In this document: in pieces, positions 32,572-46,244 of the stretch
How positions within the stretch are numbered: the stretch's first letter is position 1
How the letters are laid out: each line of letters opens with the position of its first letter
Source: Arabidopsis thaliana
Taxonomy: Eukaryota > Streptophyta > Magnoliopsida > Brassicales > Brassicaceae
Direction: 5' to 3'
Length of the DNA: 64,000 bases
Assembly (NCBI RefSeq): GCF_000001735.4
Contig: NC_003076.8
Span: 23,253,835 to 23,317,834, forward strand
Notes under the pieces: model-generated
What the model was told of the DNA's origin: nothing
The model's input: only the letters and a program-made list of their open reading frames with translations
The model's database searches: none
Made by a program: the position numbers and the translations under genes

Positions 32572-33691
32572 CTACGGTATGTGGTATAGTTTAGAAGGCT
32601 TGAGATTGCTAGTAACATTGAAATAGTTCAATGTACGTATCCACTTCTCTTGGTTCTTTAACAAATGAACGGCAATAGTGTCTGGCCAAAGCTCATGTGT
32701 GCATCTAGTCGGTGGCTCAGGGAAATTATACATGGACCACTTAGCGTTAAACCGGTTTTTTCCTCGTCTTCCTTCTCGAATCCAATCGCCAAACACTTTG
32801 TCTTCAGGACCTTCTAGATGTTTCTTGGGAATTTCCGAGTCTTTGAGCCAAACCGCAATATCCCATGACACTAAGTAACCCATTCCTGACATGTAATGAA
32901 CAAATGGGTCCATGCTTGGACATGGAATTACATAGCCGTAGTAAAGATCTTCTCGAGGGAGTGGTCTCAAAGATGCAACGAGACTTTCTAGTCTTATGTA
33001 TGTGTCGTCGTCGGCTTTCATTACGTAATGGTACGGTGGTTTTTGTGCATCGGTCTCATTGAATATGTCTGGTAAGCTTGAGAAGTATGTGTAAGTCTTG
33101 CCTGTAGATATTTGCAAAAATCGAATTAGTTGAAAATGTTACAATTATATACCAAAAACTTCTTTACCAAGTTTCTATATGATTATGCCAAATAATAATC
33201 AAGTCTATATATGCCAAACCAAAAGAAGAATAATTGGAATTCTAAACCAAGATAAACCAATTACCTTTGTTCATATTCTCATTGCAGTTGAGTATAATGA
33301 TGTCATCATAACGCATAATCTCCAAAGCAACAAGCACTTTCTGGTCTTCTTTAGTCAAATTACAGAACACAAACTTCACATCAACCTTAACACCGTCCGG
33401 AACATTTTGTGTCCCGTAGATCATCCGGAGAAAATGGCGACGTGAATACTGATCAGGAAGTGTAAGGATTCCAATAAGAATCCTAATCTCATCATCAACA
33501 GGAGAAGAAGACAACAATGGAGTCTCTGATGAACCATTATTCATAGGAACATTTGACAAAGCACATCTTCCAAAACTCAATAAGCTATCGAATCTGATCT
33601 CGTTGATGAAAGCTAGTACACAAAGAGCTATGATGAAGAAGAAAGAAGGGATAATGAACTTTCTTCCTTCTGATCTTGGAGAAGATTTCAT
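32572..33691 (-). CDS. GT31 galactosyltransferase-like type II membrane protein, 318 aa
   Basis: Exons 33265-33691 and 32572-33101 join in phase 1 (AAC AAA G/GC AAG) to give 318 residues. A short basic N-terminus precedes a signal-anchor helix (FIIPSFFFIIALCVLAFI, about residues 12-29), typical of Golgi glycosyltransferases. The luminal domain has ILIGILTLPDQYSRRHFLRM, the metal-binding DxD in YVMKADDDTYIRLESLV, and GMGYLVSWDIAVWL with the following acidic EGPEDKVFGDWI. This layout places it in the beta-1,3-galactosyltransferase family (GT31). It is shorter than the lectin-containing plant GT31 members. Acceptor substrate unknown. Confidence 0.88.
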
Positions 33692-35329
33692 ATTCCTTGT
33701 TCAATGAAAGCTTAGAGATGTTGAGAAGCAGAGGAAAGTAAGAAATTAAATAAAAACGAAACTTTTTAACCTTCAAGGAAACGCATTTGGATTTTTTCTT
33801 TGTGATATTTTTGTTATGGGGAATAAAAAAAAAAGAGCTTTAGAGAAGCTTAAGGAACGTGAGGTTCAAAGTAGAGTTTGTAAACGAAGCAAGTGTGTTG
33901 CTTCAGTATTTCACGCCATTTATCATGCTAGTGTCTCTATTTATTTGTGTACCTTTTTTGGGATATTTTTTTAGAAAGATCATTTGAGAAATAACGGTTT
34001 TTATTTTGAAATAATATATGCCTAAAAGTTTTTTTAAAACCAGAGTATGAGTTGAAAAATTCGCTGTAGTTTCTTACAATCTTTTAACAAATATAAGTCA
34101 AATAAGTTCAACTTGAAAGGTCTTGTACTATATGGAATTCATGGATGGATATTTTAGTTGGAAGCATAAAGTGGTGGATCTAAGCCTAAAGTCTGGCCAG
34201 AAATATTGATATAAAAATTGTTTCTTTAGATTTTAAAATATTCAAATATAGCTTGCAAAATTGAAAGTATGGTGATTGGAGTCAAATATAAATTTGGTAA
34301 AATAAAATTAAGGAACGTGGTGGGCTTCGACTTTCGTGATCCGCAACTATCTCATCTTGCCACTTCTTCTTCCCCAAAGTTAATTAAGTCGTTGACTTCT
34401 TTTAGATCTTACTACACGCTTTACCTTTTTCTCATACCCCATATTTTATTGTCTTATGAGATTTAAGATTTGAGAAAATATTATTCATAAGAAAATTTGA
34501 TCTGTATGCAAAAGTGTTTGGGAAATAAATAAAAAGGGTAAAAGTGTTCTTGGAATTTCTATCTTAAAATTTGACTTCAATTTGAAGTCTAAACGAGAAA
34601 AAGAGTGATTTAGTCCTATAAAAAAAAGAGTGATTTAGTCTGAATTTGTTTGGGCCTAAATGGTAGGTCGACATAGCCATTAAGCCATAAATTCTAATAT
34701 CCAAACTCAGCCCAATTAGGCCATATCCATTAGAAGAATCAAGAATGTATGCCGATGGACCACGACCACGACCTCAGTGGAAGATTAAAAGAAGAGGATA
34801 TGATGGTCGCAAGAAACTTTAGGCATCATTAATGATTGTGGTGCATGAAACATGATTTTTGTATTGGATGCTCTATGTAATAAATGACATTTGAAAACGT
34901 CAACACAAATCCGAATTCCAAATTGGAAAACCTGATGCACCACTTAGCGACTATAGAGTCCAATAACTCTAAAATTTTATCTTATAGCAGTAATCAAAAT
35001 GATCTTGAGAATATTTAGTTGTAGTTAGCCAAATAGTTCAATGAAAAGTATTAAACAGAAGCTTTGAATGCATTATCAAGCAATACAAAGTTTAATACAT
35101 ACTCGAATCACTAACATCATGACATTACGTCATCACATTTGTCTCTCATGATTACATTAATAAATTATAAATGCAAATGAAAAAATGTGACTCGCTAATA
35201 ACAATGGATAAAGCCTATACACTACAAAAAAAATAGCAGGCCATTTATCATCAGCTAAGATCCAATGAAAATTATAGGATCTTAGTATTACAACAAATAA
35301 ACGAATGAATAAATAAAAAAATAGGAACA
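33692..35329. other. Intergenic, promoter side of the GT31 gene
   Basis: AT-rich. It contains GT31 leader/promoter, a 26-bp tandem pair containing AAAGAGTGATTTAGTC (about 34600-34640), and site II-like GGGCCTAA/AGCCCAATTAGGCC motifs at 34652-34722. No gene recognised. Confidence 0.5.
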
Positions 35330-35722
35330 TTAAGGCGATCTGTAGTTGAAACTCTGATTATTACCCTGGCAATATTTAAGTTCCAAAGAGATTTGTCTCT
35401 CAATCTTAAGCTGTCTGTAGAAATTAGCTATGAACATCTCAGCTTTGTTGTCAATGTCTTCATCTGAAGATTGATCATAACTCACGGTTCTATACAACGC
35501 TCCCCTTGAAGAACCGGTTGAGTCCGGTTCATTCTCTGTAAAAGCCGCTGTTAAACCAGGTCTATCGTTGAAACTTAACCGAAGAGACGAAGAAGAAGAG
35601 GAAGAACCAAGCATCGGTACGAGACCCCAGAGGCTATTTATCTTGAAACTTAACACGAATTTTACTTTATTCACTGCTTGTCTCAACCGGTTTAGTAGCG
35701 AACCGTCTTTGCTCTTTGTCAT
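35330..35722 (-). CDS. DUF761 (cotton-fibre-like) small protein, 130 aa
   Basis: Single-exon reading frame starting MTKSKDGSLLNRLRQAVNKV. The C-terminal block DIDNKAEMFIANFYRQLKIE RQISLELKY is the DUF761 signature found at the end of plant 'cotton fibre' proteins, where it follows a Ser-rich middle (GSSSSSSSLRLSF) and a basic N-terminus, as seen here. Function is unknown. There is no signal peptide or membrane span. The ATG is the first in frame; a TATA-like TATATAAGACTC (gene sense) lies around 35821-35832. Confidence 0.82.
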   Translation of the reverse strand: MTKSKDGSLLNRLRQAVNKVKFVLSFKINSLWGLVPMLGSSSSSSSLRLSFNDRPGLTAAFTENEPDSTGSSRGALYRTVSYDQSSDEDIDNKAEMFIANFYRQLKIERQISLELKYCQGNNQSFNYRSP

Positions 35723-35832
35723 GTCAGCTATAGAATACCTTTTGAACTTCTTTTTCTGCGTTGGTATGGATTGTTTTGTGTGTGAGTTTTGAAATATGTT
35801 TGGAAATGAAAAAGTATGATGAGTCTTATATA

Positions 35833-38800
35833 GACACGGATAAACACGGATAATGTCGGCTGCAGCCTTATGTTCTCCGCAGTTTTTTTAAGAAAACTGT
35901 ATAACATATAGTTTTTAATTATTATAATGTATAGATATACATAGGAATAGGAAACTGATTGGAAGTTTACGTACCAATATTGAGGCGTATCAATATGGTA
36001 TAGCGAGTGAGATTTTAAAATTCTTTTTTTATTTTTTCCTCTGAATGTTATAAAAGAGAAGTGGGGTGCAAGTCTATACACAAGATCGTATATTCGAGTA
36101 TATAATACGATCTAGTGGTTACGAGTTACAAACCATATAGGTTTTGAGGTCCATGCATGGGTTGAGCTAAATTGAGTATGACATTTAAAAATTTAGCACC
36201 GGACCAATAACATATTCAAAACTCCAGAAATTGACGCCTCTGATTTACATGTGTTTTTAAAAAAATAAAATTGAACACATGTTATTTAGAAAATCGAAAA
36301 CAACCTAAATAGAAAGGGAAATAAGAACCAAGAAAAGAATGGGTCAGTCAACATTGCGGGCGACGACTTACTTGTATGCTTTCTTAATCGCGTTATTAGT
36401 TTTATAGTTTTATCCGATTTCGTGTAAGACACGAATGATAATAACGACTGTTCTCTTATTTTATTTTTGGTCAACCTATTGTTCTACTTATGTTTTATTT
36501 ATTAATAGGCTTATATTAAGAACATAACTGGGATTTATCAAATATAACCAATATAATATTGATAGATCATTTTTACTTGTTAAGAAAGAATAAATGGGAT
36601 TCGTCAATGTAAGCTTCCTTATATCTTTTTTTTTTGTTGAATTCATTATATTTTAATTTGGTTATTTTCTTTATATCAATATTCAAACTAATTTCTTAAG
36701 TATAAATTATATTATTATTTTTGAATAAAAAATATAAATTCCAACTAATCTTAGGTTTAAATGATCATGTATTAATTTTAGTTTGATAACATAGTAAAAA
36801 ACGACTAAAAGCATGAACCAGAATTAAACAGAAATGAAATTTTAAGTGAAGACAGGAAATAATGAAGCCTGTTAATTACTATTAAGCCCATCTGAAATGG
36901 GCCATCCCCATTAATGAAGCCTGTCTTTAACATTTATCAAAAAAAAAAAACCTGTCTTACACATATAACAATCGACTAGAGAGAGTAGAGAATAGAGATA
37001 TCTGTTTCTGTTTTGTCGGATACATCCTTATTTATATAAGTATTATTTTACAAATTACGGCATCATCATATACAGTATATTGTTAATGACTGATCCAAAA
37101 CACTAAAAAGCTAAAGATTATAACATCTCGTAACCAAAACAAAAAAATAGTAAAGTGTGGAGTAAATGACAAGACATCAGTTTCATGTTCACGCTTGCAA
37201 CTTCTGATTGTCAACTTTGCTTCACTCTTTTGTCTGCCACCTTTTTCCTTTGAATTTGATTTTTTTCTTTCTTTGTATAAAGCAATTTTAATTGAAATGC
37301 ATAACAATTCATATACATTTTGATTTTGTTCTCTTCTTTTTTTGGTCAAGTCCTCTTCTTTTTACCCTCCTTAATTTCATTGACAATTTCAGCTAAGCAT
37401 TATTTTAATTAAACTAATTACTGTACCTGGTTCTTATTTAATTTCTTCATATATGCATAATGCCTTGTCTAATGCTTATCTTGTAGTCTTTTTTCATATT
37501 GTACAATCACAATACATAAAGAGGGATACGATAAAATAATTAATAATATATGATTGAAAATTTTCCAGCCAATGTAGATTCATAAATACGTATTACTGTA
37601 CACATTACATGTATTGGCTTATACTAAAACCAGAAATGACTATCTCAGCTCAAATTATTGCCGAATGGACGTTATGAAACGTAACCAAAAGGTCCAAACC
37701 AATTATGATATAGCATTGTTTCATAGCCAAACATTTCATATCACTAATCTGTCGCTATTTTCGATTGTTTAAGGATGTGTTAACTAACTCTTGGTGGATA
37801 TAAATACAAGCTTTCAATATATATATGACAAGATGCTAAAAGAAAGTGACGTGGATATAAGGATAAGAACACAGTAAAATGATGAACTGAGATTGCATTA
37901 TCAATAGTATCCTCCTCTCCTTTTAAGAATCTATAATTCTATATACATGATTTTTTTTTTTTTTTATAGATTTATCCACTAACAAGTAAAGTTTTATAAC
38001 GATTGAAGCTTGTACAGTGACTTGCACCATATGATACAGTTTGGTTTTCTTAAGTGAGTGTTGCTTTAGGTTGGTCCATTGCAAATTTCTTCGACTCTTT
38101 CGATTAAATTTCTTGAGGATTCTGGGTCATATGGACCTACCAATATCGATACAGGGAATGTTGATTGGCATATATATATAATAACAGTTTGGAAATGTGG
38201 TTTTACTTGTTTAATTATCCATTAGCATTCTAATTTTCATATAGTGTTTAATTATATTAATGAAGAAACTTAGATAATGTAGAGTAACTCTTCCCCTACA
38301 TAAACGTATGCACATATACACATAGCCGTGCTTACAGTGTTAAAAAAGATTGAGAAACTTCTAATGCGAACTCTTGATTTAGTTTAATTTTCTTTAGATA
38401 ACTTTTTTTCTTCTTCCAAATACTAAAATAATATAGCCAAATTCAGTATTTCGCCATTAGATAACTACAAAAGGAATTAATTTGTTATATATGAAATTCT
38501 ACTATACATTTTCAAACTCATCGTAAAGCATACCATTGATGGACACAAACCATGTGTATGTATTTTATTTGTGATCACAAATATTGGATTTGATATTAAA
38601 CTAAGATATTGTTATTAGAAGTGGACAAAGAAAAACATGTTCACAACCATACCCGTCTAAGTTCTTACAATATGGATATATCATATATACATACATACTA
38701 GCAAGAAATCATACATATGCAAATCACAGACCAAGTATTGGTTACAAAGTACAAAAGACTATATGCTTTGACTGAGCATAATAATATTATATCAAATTAA

Positions 38801-41800
38801 TGTTTACTCTTATTTTTTTGCCTAAATCTTAATTTAGTATCTGTATAGAACTAATCAATAAAATTAACATGAACATAGCAAATCATGTGAAACAAATCTT
38901 GTTGTGTTGTGTCTGTAATAAAGAGACAAAATGCTCAGCGCAAACCTAGCCGACTGTTTAGATTATAATCCCACAATCATGGTCTAATCTTGTTCTAATC
39001 ATTCCCTTTTACTTCTTTTTACAGAAAAAAAAAATTGACTTATGAATTTATTAGTTTTATATTGATCAGATCTGATCCTCTGAATACTTTTTTATTTTTG
39101 CATCTATCTATATGTAAGTGGACATAGTGTGTCTCATTTTCCCTATTGGTTGACGTCGTACGCCGAATTACAGAAACCAATTGACGAATATGTTTTTTAA
39201 ATAATCTTCAAAATTATATTAATAATTATATTTTCATCGCTTTATAATTAGTCCCATTCAGGCATTCACTTCCCATGTGCCATCTTGAGTCGCTATTTTG
39301 CTAGAATTATTTAATTAAGATACAAATTAATTTAACAAATCAATACTCCAACCTGCTATAAATGATAAATGTTAGAGCTTTCTAATTTTTTAGATAACGA
39401 GGCAATTTTTTTTTTTTTAATTGTATTTAATTTATGTGACATTTAAAAGTTAACCACATTTGTTGGCAATTAAGAAATTTCACTTTTAAGTTTAAATATA
39501 CAGCTAATTTTTAAAGATATCGACAAAAATAAAATATATTTTAAATGTTACCTAAATATTCGTAATGAAACTTAAGTTATAAAAATAATTAGGATTCTTA
39601 TTTTCAGATCGAAAAACAAACTGGTTTTGTCAACGTTATTTTTCAAAAGAAATTAATTTTGAAAATTTATATCTTAACTAGTGTTTATTACAAATTAATT
39701 GACTAGGTAGTAAATTAGTAATATGTTTCATACTTTAAGTTAATAATTGTTTTAAGCTCTATGAGAGTAGAAAATATGAAGGTACATGCATAGTATAATA
39801 TGAACGTTGTGGTCCAACAAACTACAAAAGCGTCATAATGGACGCAATCTATCGTATAATACGTCTACGTTTTGTCCAATTACTTCCTTATAAATACATA
39901 CTAACTTGATAACATAGTGATATATATGTAATTTGTTCAAAAAAAAAGGGGTGATATATATGTAAAAGAGTGTATACATAAGTATATTGTATTGTAGACT
40001 AATCGTCACATGAAGTATTAATGTCGTCCCATCGTAGGACAAATAGATTTGAGGTGGACAGAAACATAGTCCAACCTTCTTTTTTTAATTTTATTTTGGT
40101 CGCCTCATCTTCCACGTCTCCTCATAATCAAATCACATAATTGCATTCAGTTTTCTTAACAGCAAAATAAAATAAATTCCAATATGTCGCCGTGTTATAT
40201 TTCAAGGTTTTCTTGTTTCACATTTCAAGTTTTGGTTTATAAATGTGATTTGTCACTAATTGAGTGGTACAAACAAACTTACATGGACTACTTTTTAACG
40301 AATATAGGAGTTTTTGAATATATATATATATATATATAAGTCCTCAGCTTCTCCGAATGATCCATTTTGTTGGAGTTGCATGCATATGGTTTTTTTTTTT
40401 TTTTTTTTTTTTTGAGCAAAAACACGCATATGATAATTTTAAAATTATACGACATTCAAACATCTTTTTTTTTTTTGTTGGTTAGTAGTTAGCTTTTTAA
40501 AAATTAATAATTCATCAATCAATTTCACTTGGCTGGTTAGCAAAGTACCATAAAATTTAAAATCGATAAAACACAAAAATTAATTAAAGAAAGCGAAACA
40601 AGCTTGAGAGATTAGTACAAAGACGTAACCTCTCTCAATCTTTAAACGACAAAAGTCTTAATGAAACATATGTACACATGACATTGATGTGTCTTCATTG
40701 ATCGAAAGTAATTAAAAATAATTGAATTTATGTGAAACAATTCAAACTGAAATGACTTCTACGATTATAAACTCACGAAAAGCAAAACGTGATATATCCA
40801 AAGTGGGTTCACTGTGGCGCAGTCCACATCTTATCTGGTACGAACTCCTTGTGAACCGTTGGATTGAGAGATTGATCGTACGGTGGGCGATGATTTCAAT
40901 TAATTGGAAGTTAACATCATCTTACATGTTTAAGCTGAGTCAAAAAGCTTTATCTCGTTAAGTGTTCATTGCCATTACTGGAAACTTGATAAGAGAGCTT
41001 TGATCTTAACTTAAGTCTTTCATTTTTTTCATAAATTATTTAATGAACCTAACAGCTGTTTTGATTGAAACTCTCTATTAACTTTTTGTGTAGACAATTA
41101 TGCCCCATGTAAAAGAAAAAAAATTCTCTCTTGATTAGATATTTGGACAAATTTTATGAGTTTTTTTTTTGGACAAATTTTATGAGTTTGTCTTACCATT
41201 TATAAGTACTAAAGTCAGAATTAAAGAAATTTAACTCCGAATATATATTTATGAACGACGTACATTACTATTTAACAACTTTATTCAAATTACAAATATA
41301 GTGATTTTTTTTCCAACCATATATCATAACGATATTATCGATCTAAATTTGTGATATACAATTTTGTATCTTGTCAACAATATGCTTATGCATGCTTTAA
41401 CACAACAACTGATCCACTAGTATAAAACTACTAGGTTACATGTCGTTCCTAAGTTACAATCGAACTAATTTATTTGAATGAACCTTTTATAATCAAATTA
41501 CTTTAGATAAAACCATTTTAGTAGATGTATTTCATAGCATGACGACATTATCTTAAACTGACTTTTTATTTTATTTTATGATGTCTTTATAGCTCATAGT
41601 ATTTTTGGTATTAATTTAAATTTGAAGAAAAATAGATTTCTTGGTTATGCTTAGAAAACTTTGGTATGAATACATATCGATAATTCATTACAATCATAGT
41701 AATTTACGCAAGTCTATGGTATAACTATACACTTCCAATTAGAAAAAGGCATACATTAACTACAATGCTCAAATTAAACCAGATATCTTATGTGTCCGGT

Positions 41801-41880
41801 CTTAACAACTACCACATGGGACATAATTCTTGAGGTGTTTCAACACTCTAAAACGAGACCATTGGATATAATAAAATGAT
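35833..41880. other. Gene-free AT-rich gap of about 6 kb
   Basis: No frame above ~90 codons with coding character and no recognisable RNA gene. It holds homopolymer T runs (40390-40414), a (TA)n tract (about 40319-40338), repeated GATATATATGTAA (39919 and 39953) and a direct repeat of GGACAAATTTTATGAGTTT at 41145 and 41171. The last part is upstream regulatory DNA for ZFP2. Confidence 0.5.
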
Positions 41881-42184
41881 GTATCGAGAAATATATAAAA
41901 CTCGGAGGTAAATAATATTAGATGGACCGACAAAGGGTTCAAAGGGTGCCATTAATGGAGGCGACAACACTTGGATTCCCACTGATTCTTTCAGCTTCCA
42001 TGTCTCATCTCTCTACTCTCTCTCCATACTTTACAGTTGAAGTTGCACCCAACATGAGTTTTGAGCAAACCTACGCACCTTTACACCTTAAATATAATGC
42101 CCCTCAAGCCCAAACTCTTCAAACACACTTCTCTCATCTCTCTAATCTCTCTTTCTCTCTCTATCTCTAAGAATATATAAAGGT
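41881..42184 (+). promoter_or_regulatory. Core promoter and leader of ZFP2, with a candidate uORF
   Basis: A TATA box (ATATATAAAAC) at 41889-41899 precedes a leader of roughly 250 nt. The leader is CT-rich just upstream of the start (42130-42169). It contains an 82-codon ATG-initiated frame (41922-42170) that ends 14 nt before the ZFP2 ATG. Confidence 0.5.
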
Positions 42185-42637
42185 ATGGACTACCAGCCAA
42201 ACACATCCCTACGTCTAAGCCTACCAAGTTACAAGAACCACCAACTAAACCTAGAACTTGTTCTCGAGCCTTCTTCCATGTCTTCTTCTTCATCTTCTTC
42301 CACGAACTCATCATCATGTTTGGAGCAGCCTAGGGTATTCTCATGTAACTATTGTCAAAGAAAGTTTTACAGCTCTCAAGCTCTTGGTGGTCATCAAAAC
42401 GCTCATAAGCTTGAGAGAACCTTAGCCAAGAAGAGTCGAGAACTCTTTAGATCCTCAAACACTGTTGATTCTGATCAGCCTTACCCGTTCTCCGGTCGCT
42501 TTGAGCTTTACGGCCGTGGCTACCAAGGATTTCTCGAAAGTGGCGGCTCGAGGGACTTCTCCGCCCGCCGTGTGCCGGAGAGTGGTCTTGATCAGGATCA
42601 GGAGAAGAGTCACCTTGACTTATCCTTAAGGCTCTAA
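42185..42637 (+). CDS. ZFP2: C2H2 zinc finger protein ZFP2, 150 aa, single exon
   Basis: Small nuclear transcription factor of the plant C1-1i C2H2 class, implicated in floral organ abscission. It has one zinc finger, [23 protein letters not shown] (about residues 54-76), with the plant-specific QALGGH helix. The C-terminus ends LDLSLRL, an EAR repression motif. The N-terminal half has LRLSLPSY and a poly-Ser run ([12 protein letters not shown]). Length equals the known 150-residue protein. Intronless, as is normal for the subfamily. Confidence 0.95.
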   Translation: MDYQPNTSLRLSLPSYKNHQLNLELVLEPSSMSSSSSSSTNSSSCLEQPRVFSCNYCQRKFYSSQALGGHQNAHKLERTLAKKSRELFRSSNTVDSDQPYPFSGRFELYGRGYQGFLESGGSRDFSARRVPESGLDQDQEKSHLDLSLRL

Positions 42638-44065
42638 AAGAATCTTATATTTTGTTAGTCTATATATTATCATATCAATTGTTAATCTTAAAATTGATTG
42701 TTTTACTTATTAGTCATTTCCTATTATCTGAAAGTTTTCTTTGTAAGTTGTAACTATGGTCCTAAATTCAAATCCAAATTTGATTTTGGAAGATGGTACC
42801 TAATGCAGTAGTTAAATAAGTTAAAAAAATGAAGGATCTATAATTCTCTATATAGATGGTTATTTTAAGTATATATAGTATGAGCACATCATATTACAAC
42901 TGCATTATAAAATGAATGAATGTCGCTTGTATATAATACATTATTGATCAATCTAACAATGTGCCCCGACAAGGAGACATGTGCTGTGAAACAATACTTA
43001 GTTAAGTAAATTTCTATTAATAACATTTATTCACATATGACATCAGTATAAATACATGTATATACGTATCTATCCGTATATTCACTAATAATTGTATATT
43101 CTTTTTGAGTTCATTACGTCATCTAGTCATAAGATTTTTCCCTTCAAATATTAGTATATTACTAGTGTTTTCTTCTCTCTATATACATTTACTATATGAG
43201 CATTTTCACCATGTTCGGACTTTATATCATGTAAATATTTTATTTTCTTCATGCTGAAACCATCACTTTTAAAAGAACAAGATATTTTACTATATGTTAT
43301 CTACAAAAAATTAAAAAATTTGATATGAAATTGAAAGGCATAAGTCTAAATCAAAATGATATAACGAAATAACAGGGTAATTAAGATTTTGTTTTTCCTA
43401 TTTAGTATTCGACTTTTTTTAAGAAATACATATATTGTGTACCTTCATGACTCTCAATTCTCATCAATGAATGACTTACCAAAAAAACAAATCTCATCAA
43501 TGAAAGGTTTTATTGAGTACCAAAAAAAAATCCAAAGTCGATAGACCAAGTTCATGCATCTTAAAACAAAATGCCTCGTTAAATTTCATTAAATTTTAGA
43601 TATAACAACATTTTTGAACAACCGTTTTCATGTCTTGCTTATTCTGCATATGATAATTCTATTACAACTGTTTTCATTAATTTTCTGGGGATCAATTTAG
43701 AACATCGCACCAAAACTTGTACCGTTCCAAAAGTAAGTTAATTAAGAGAGGACTTATCACGAAAAAGGGTTGTTGACGTATCGTTATTTGTTGAATTGTA
43801 AAAGTTTTCAGCCTCCTAATGAGGAAATCTAATTTGTAAAGTCATTACTTGTACTTGGTACTTTATTTTTGATCATGCATTTGCTTCTTATTTTTAAGCA
43901 TATGACAGCCGGCAAAACCATAATTTACAGTGCCATAATGGAATTTGTTAATTATATTTATATGGAAGAAAAATAAGAGTATACTTTCAAAATTATATTA
44001 CATAAGGTGTTCAATGTTACATAAAGTGAAATTCTAATTTGCCTTGGTATAAAATTATAAGTATG

Positions 44066-44166
44066 GCTATCTAATGTAAATTTGATTTGTTAACCGGTAT
44101 TTATTGTGAGTAATTCTCGTAGCTATCTAATGTAAATTTGATTTGTTAACCGGTATTTATTGTGAG
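44066..44166. repeat. Tandem duplication, 45-bp unit, period 56
   Basis: The segment beginning GCTATCTAATGTAAATTTGA and ending TTATTGTGAG occurs identically at 44066-44110 and 44122-44166, separated by 11 bp. Identity over 45 bp suggests a recent slippage or unequal event. Confidence 0.9.
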
Positions 44167-44733
44167 GGAAAAGTTTTATGAAAATAAAATAAACCCCAGT
44201 GAAGGTAAATTAGTGGCGTGTATGAGATGAGGAAAGCACGAAATTAAAAAAAAATATGTTAAGATCCAATAATTCAATGTCTGAATCGAGCAAGTCACGA
44301 TGATCACTTCCTCGAGATAGTGTCTCCCTTATTCATAACCCTTAAAGTAATGTTAACTTGAACACAAGAATAATTCACAAAGAAAATATTAATAGAAAAG
44401 CTAATGCCATATTAATCATATACTAGAGTACTTCAAATTCAAAGAACATCTAATACGACCAAAATGTATTTCAATGTAATTTAATATGGTTACAATGATA
44501 TTATATTTTGCCAAACAATCTGATTATAATGAAGCAGAGAGATTAAATCCTATTGTTAAAAACATACTTCAAATTTTTATTTTTTTAATTATATAATTAG
44601 TTATTAGTAATAGTAGGTATTCAGTTTTTCGATTGTTTATTTTTATTTTTATTTTTATTTAGATACATGCATGAACTTGGTCTGTACGACTTTGGATGTT
44701 TTTATTTCGTACTCAACGAAACCTTTGATTGAT

Positions 44734-44737
<4 letters not shown>

Positions 44738-44793
<56 letters not shown>

Positions 44794-44798
44794 TGTCT
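44738..44798. repeat. Poly-T run followed by (GT)n microsatellite
   Basis: About 40 consecutive T residues followed directly by seven or eight GT units. Likely a highly variable simple sequence. Confidence 0.9.
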
Positions 44799-46244
44799 AA
44801 AGATTGATGAGAGAGTAAGTGAAGGTTCATACTAAGAAAAAGTCAATTACTCTATCTTTGATTAGATAAAATTATTGGACGTGAATCGTAACTATATGTG
44901 TTTATGTCTATCTTTTTGGGTTTTCTGTTACTGTATATATATCATATTGACATCAACGATTTATACTTAACCAACCTATGACAAACTGATAGTTTAAAGT
45001 TTTAGATATGTATTTTTTTTTTGTTATAATTAGATGTAATAATTGTAAGCTATATATGCCTTGTTCATTCTCTATATACATTTAGATTTTAAAATTATAT
45101 ATCATCTCTATTATAAGTAACCAAATTTGTTTTAGAGTCCATATTCGAAACAGATTTAGACAGGTTTATCGTTAAAATACTCATCATCTCTTTCACGTCG
45201 AAATCGGTACATGGAATCTTGATAACTTTTGTGGACATAACATGATTGAAGAGATGTTTAAGAGATGAGTGTTATCGTCCAAACACAAATGCAAACTTCT
45301 AAACTTTATTAGTTACCAGTCTTGTCCATCATTTACAAGAGACCAACAAGTTTATCAACGGAACTCTTTGTTATTATCTCATTTCAAACGATATTCGTTT
45401 TATTTTTCTTGTTCTATAAATACCGACTTAAGAGTTTTGGACGTAATGAACTAACTGGTGGGTCCAAACGGTGTCGTATCAATCAAAGGTCTTTTTAATT
45501 AGATATACCATGATGTTTTTCAACTTATAATGTAAAAGCAATAGATCTAAGACGTTAGTTAGACTAATTCTACAACAATGATTATGTTTTGTTTTATGAT
45601 CAATCAGACGTCAGAAGTTCTAAATTTATGTTTTTTTTTTTTTTGACATAATAAGGTGAATTATCAATGGCATTCTGTAACATTCAAACAGTTCAATTAT
45701 ATTTAGCACTTTTGTTTGCTTCCGTTTTTCTTCTAGATTCTCACAGATTTTACTTACTACTACATGTTAAGAGACGGAAATAGATTACAAGTATTTACAT
45801 TTGTTGTTGTATTTAGTATGTTCTAATTCTTTCGAACATGCAAGGGGGTTAGAACTTAGAAGTAAAATAATGCAATTTATTAACAGTTACATCTTGGACG
45901 GTCGTTATATTATCCACGGCGAAGCTGTTTCCACCAAATGTTTGTTTTCTTTCTCGTGAAATTTGTTCTTATTTGTAAAAAAAAGAAGAAAAAAAAAAGA
46001 AGAAAAAAAAAGAATCAAATTCATGGGTGTTTTTTTTGGGGTCACAAATTATTGGTTACAGTACAGATATTAATGGGCTTTCAAAAGCCCATTGTAGCAC
46101 AGAATTTTACCATAGGGAAAACCATGCGCCTAATTTTGAAGTTATGTTCGATCCTCAAAATCTGTGGAATGAAAATAATAATAACAGAGAAAGCAGATTC
46201 GTTAACGTGTTGAGTGTTGACAGTACAAAGAGCACTGTTATTTG

